From contig JANWKU010000025.1 of NCBI GenBank assembly GCA_025451215.1, forward strand, positions 1 to 34,396: DNA of 34,396 bases, given 5' to 3'. How positions within the stretch are numbered: position 1 is the first letter of the stretch; every line of letters starts with the position of its first letter. A program made the position numbers and the translations under genes. Below are positions 32,507 to 34,396 of this stretch, piece by piece. The notes beneath the pieces were generated by a model. It had not been told where the DNA came from. It did no database searches and saw only the letters and a program-made list of their open reading frames with translations. This DNA comes from Terriglobales bacterium (lineage in GTDB: Bacteria > Acidobacteriota > Terriglobia > Terriglobales > Acidobacteriaceae).

Positions 32507-33355
32507 TCATGGTTTGCCCTTTGGAGTTGAAGACGGTTCGGAATTGTGTTTTGAGTTCGCTGAATGGTGGGTAGTTGGGGTATTGGAGGTAGATGGTTCG
32601 GGTGAGGCGATGGTTGTCGCGTTAATAGTCTGGGTGGAAGCAGACATCCGGTGCTCGTACAAGATTCCGAGGGAGACCCCAAGCAGCAGAGCGGAGATGC
32701 ACAGCACCAAGACGGACCATTTATATTCCCGTCTGAATGTTTGCGAGAGATCGTGAGCGCAATCTTTCGCGGTATCCGTTGCGCGGCGAATCGCGGATTG
32801 TGTTTGATCGAGCGCCTGCCGAGTATCTTTTGTGAGCGCCTGCTGCGAGGTGGTGATTTCTCGCATGGCTTGCTCGAAGTCCGCAGCTGCTTGCCTGGTT
32901 TGTCGTGAGATGGCGGTGAGGGTTTGCGCGGTTTCAGGGATGCCGCTTTTGAGAAATTCCTGGCGCAGGCTCTCGTTGAGCTTTGCTGCAATGACCGCAG
33001 GGCGGATGCCATCGGAGATTTCTGCTGGCAATTGCGTCAATCGGGATTCTAATTGCTTATGCAGGGTAGTGATGTCTTTGCGTGCTTCCTGAATGGCCGC
33101 GACACTGCCTTGAAGCACTGTCGTAATCTGCTCACGCTCACAGGCGATTTCCTGCGGGGTCTGGCGAGTTACAAGCGCCAGAAAACCCATCGCGTGCGCG
33201 ATGCGGAGCATTTCGTCATCCGCAGGCAGACGGCGCAAGTGGGCCATCTCCCGGTACCAGAGTGGACGCTGTTCTTCCGGCAACAACTCGGCAATGCGGT
33301 CTATCAGATCGGCTTCGTTCTGATTGTGGCTCACGACTTGCAAAGGCGTATTCAT
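32507..33355 (-). CDS. Membrane-anchored coiled-coil protein of the island, unknown function
   Basis: I do not recognise a family. The 282-residue protein has a helical N-terminus (about 15-65), a long predicted coiled coil (about 70-205, rich in glutamine, threonine and alanine, with repeated AAIQEARKDITTLHKQLESRL-like heptads), one membrane helix at about 212-233 (YKWSVLVLCISALLLGVSLGILYE), and a serine/threonine/proline/asparagine tail of about 45 residues. There is no signal peptide, so the coil is probably cytoplasmic and the tail periplasmic. The ATG overlaps the ParA stop by 4 bp (ATGA), which ties the two products together. It could position ParA at the membrane or be part of a transfer apparatus; both are guesses. 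Confidence 0.75.
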   Translation of the reverse strand: MNTPLQVVSHNQNEADLIDRIAELLPEEQRPLWYREMAHLRRLPADDEMLRIAHAMGFLALVTRQTPQEIACEREQITTVLQGSVAAIQEARKDITTLHKQLESRLTQLPAEISDGIRPAVIAAKLNESLRQEFLKSGIPETAQTLTAISRQTRQAAADFEQAMREITTSQQALTKDTRQALDQTQSAIRRATDTAKDCAHDLSQTFRREYKWSVLVLCISALLLGVSLGILYEHRMSASTQTINATTIASPEPSTSNTPTTHHSANSKHNSEPSSTPKGKP

Positions 33356-34236
33356 GGCAGCAGCAAGTCTTTCGTATTTTCCAATTCCTGGAATAACAGG
33401 CGGCGATAGGTGTTGGCCCGCATGACCAGCGATGTTTTCTGCAACTCCGGCACTTGAACAGAACGGGAGAGGATTTGCCCGAGTGTCGCTCCGTACTGTC
33501 TCGCCGGATTTTCCAGTTCCGGCAGGCGGAACTTCATAGTCAGTACCTTCGGCTGAAAGATGTCACGGAACTGCTGGGCCTGTTCGCTATCGCGCCAGTA
33601 GGAAAAATCCGCTTGTGGCGTGTTGGCGTTTTCTACGATCAGATAGCGCACTCGGTCCTGTAATCTGCTGGCCCAACTGAGGACGCTTTCCACGCTGGCC
33701 GGATCGGGAGTCACGATGCCAACGGCAGTAAAGCAAGTTCCCGTGGCCGCTACATCTTCGTGCATGGTGTCGAACCACTCGTGAGTGACTTCGCCGGAAC
33801 CTGCGCCCATGTCGGCCAGAATGACCGGACTGCCCTCTTCCAGGTAGTCAATGAAAGCATCAAGTCCTGCCGGAGTATGAATGTTGATCTTGTGGGCCGT
33901 GCTTTTGAAGTAGTGTTTTAGACTGCCCCGTGCTTTGTTCTCGGTATCGAGGTCTAGCAGCGTGAATGAGACGCCGTGGCTCTCAAACCATTCGGCAAGC
34001 ACCAGCATGAAACTGGTCTTGCCTACGCCTCCTTTGCCGCCCATGGTGAGAATGATGCGCCTGTGAGTGGAGAACTTGTGAGTCGTTAATGGTGGATCGC
34101 TTGGTTCAAGAGCTTGTGATTCTGTCGAGCGGATGAGATTCATGGCTGGTCTTTTCTTCACTCCTTCTTGCCTTGAAGCCGCAAAGGTTCGTCCGGGTTG
34201 TACTTGGGCCAAAGTTCTTTTCATGCGCATTTTCAT
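33352..34236 (-). CDS. ParA/MinD-type partition ATPase of the island
   Basis: This P-loop ATPase of 294 residues has the deviant Walker A KGGVGKT at 68-74, which begins with the signature lysine of the ParA/MinD/Soj group, then LLDLDTENKARGS (about 93-105) and the Walker B-like VILADMGAGSGE. An N-terminal extension of about 58 basic or polar residues precedes the fold. Relatives on plasmids and integrative elements segregate DNA or recruit transfer proteins (for example VirC1). No ParB follows; instead a membrane coiled-coil protein is translationally coupled. The first ATG has GGAAA five nt upstream; an ATG at 34143 is an alternative without a well-spaced ribosome binding site. Confidence 0.85.
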   Translation of the reverse strand: MKMRMKRTLAQVQPGRTFAASRQEGVKKRPAMNLIRSTESQALEPSDPPLTTHKFSTHRRIILTMGGKGGVGKTSFMLVLAEWFESHGVSFTLLDLDTENKARGSLKHYFKSTAHKINIHTPAGLDAFIDYLEEGSPVILADMGAGSGEVTHEWFDTMHEDVAATGTCFTAVGIVTPDPASVESVLSWASRLQDRVRYLIVENANTPQADFSYWRDSEQAQQFRDIFQPKVLTMKFRLPELENPARQYGATLGQILSRSVQVPELQKTSLVMRANTYRRLLFQELENTKDLLLP

Positions 34237-34275
34237 TGGTGTTTCCAGCGATTCCTTATTGTGCTTATAAAGCCC

Positions 34276-34304
34276 TCGTACTCCGTTTAAAGACTTCGTA
34301 CTCC
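34276..34304. repeat. Two direct repeats 20 bp apart upstream of the ParA gene
   Basis: TCGTACTCC occurs at 34276-34284 and again at 34296-34304, exactly 20 bp apart (two helical turns), 40-68 bp before the ParA start. A looser relative is at 34345-34353. The layout suits a regulator or partition-complex binding site, but two copies are little evidence. Confidence 0.4.
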
Positions 34305-34396
34305 TTCCTGCTCCTGTTTGCGCCGTATAGAACCATATTGGTCGTTGTACGCCGTTCTTTCCTGCTCTGGCTGTTTATGAATCCACGCTACTGCAA
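34287..34396 (-). CDS. Possible C-terminal end of an upstream island gene (partial)
   Basis: One minus-strand frame is open from the window edge to a TAA at 34287-34289, giving about 35 codons with a polar, glutamine/glutamate-rich composition (WIHKQPEQERTAYNDQYG, RRKQEQEGVRSL). The other two minus frames stop early. An open run of this length is expected by chance fairly often, so this is only a possibility. Confidence 0.25.
   Translation of the reverse strand, partial: AVAWIHKQPEQERTAYNDQYGSIRRKQEQEGVRSL

Larger units (their letters stand above)
30714..34396. mobile_element. Left end of an integrated island at tRNA-Phe
   Basis: Everything right of the tRNA is oriented toward it and has element-like content: integrase, excisionase-like HTH protein, a membrane coiled-coil protein and a ParA ATPase in one overlapping minus-strand series. 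No transfer, phage structural or cargo gene is visible yet, so it could be an integrative conjugative element, an integrated plasmid or a phage satellite. The right boundary is outside the window. Confidence 0.8.

Noticed and set aside
32272..33012. Long N-terminal extension of the excisionase-like gene (349 residues in total)
   Set aside because: It overlaps the membrane coiled-coil gene in another frame, is full of Pro/Ser/Arg without domain signal, and crosses the large inverted structure; the HTH domain needs only the last 78-102 residues.
1..34396. CRISPR arrays or insertion sequences
   Set aside because: I saw no regularly spaced repeats and no transposase-like protein in any frame.

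Overview
The window looks like chromosomal DNA from a Gram-negative bacterium, most likely a soil Acidobacteriota (Terriglobia-like). This is inferred from gene content and style: a complete Tol-Pal cluster with an Ig-like domain inside Pal, SecA with large insertions, a DoxX protein, a bacterial lipase-maturation-factor homologue, a stand-alone LigD polymerase domain and mid-50s GC. No marker gene was searched, so the assignment is tentative.

Layout. 1-2.6 kb (minus): an Rrf2-family regulator translationally coupled to an SsuA-SsuB-SsuC type ABC importer. A perfect 29-bp dyad sits in front of the regulator gene. 2.7-5.7 kb (minus): secA. 5.8-8.6 kb (plus): a fused acyl-activating enzyme, acyl carrier protein and PlsC-type acyltransferase. 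8.6-12.5 kb (minus): two neighbouring XerC/XerD-type recombinases, a DUF72 protein and a stand-alone LigD polymerase domain. 12.6-14.7 kb: a small DUF486 membrane protein (plus) facing recN (minus). 14.8-15.5 kb (minus): a PRC-barrel protein with a textbook terminator. 15.6-22.1 kb (plus): tolQ-tolR-tolA/tonB-tolB-pal, then cpoB, def and doxX. 22.1-23.3 kb (minus): a PLP aminotransferase with small YTCC-loop hairpins on both sides. 23.4-30.4 kb (plus): a D-2-hydroxyacid dehydrogenase, a lipase maturation factor homologue followed by an FAD oxidoreductase, and an M1 aminopeptidase.

At 30,638 lies a tRNA-Phe(GAA) gene with a strong promoter. From there to the right edge the window is the left end of an integrated element: a tyrosine integrase ending 38 bp from the tRNA, an excisionase-like HTH protein, a membrane-anchored coiled-coil protein and a ParA-type ATPase, all on the minus strand and mostly overlapping.

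The most unusual signal is inside this island. The only sizeable gap between its genes (32,272-32,506) holds a 145-nt multi-helix inverted structure: a 19-bp outer helix, inner helices of 8 and 10 bp, and a GCAA-capped apical stem. Its non-Watson-Crick positions are mostly G.U on the plus strand, which suggests a structured plus-strand RNA or a single-stranded DNA site rather than protein coding. Together with a ParA coupled to a membrane coiled-coil protein instead of ParB, this is the best candidate for something undescribed. A second theme is that several genes lacking a ribosome binding site (rrf2, the acyltransferase fusion, tolQ, the aminotransferase, the LMF homologue) have a -10-like box ending only 5-10 nt before the start codon, suggesting leaderless transcripts.
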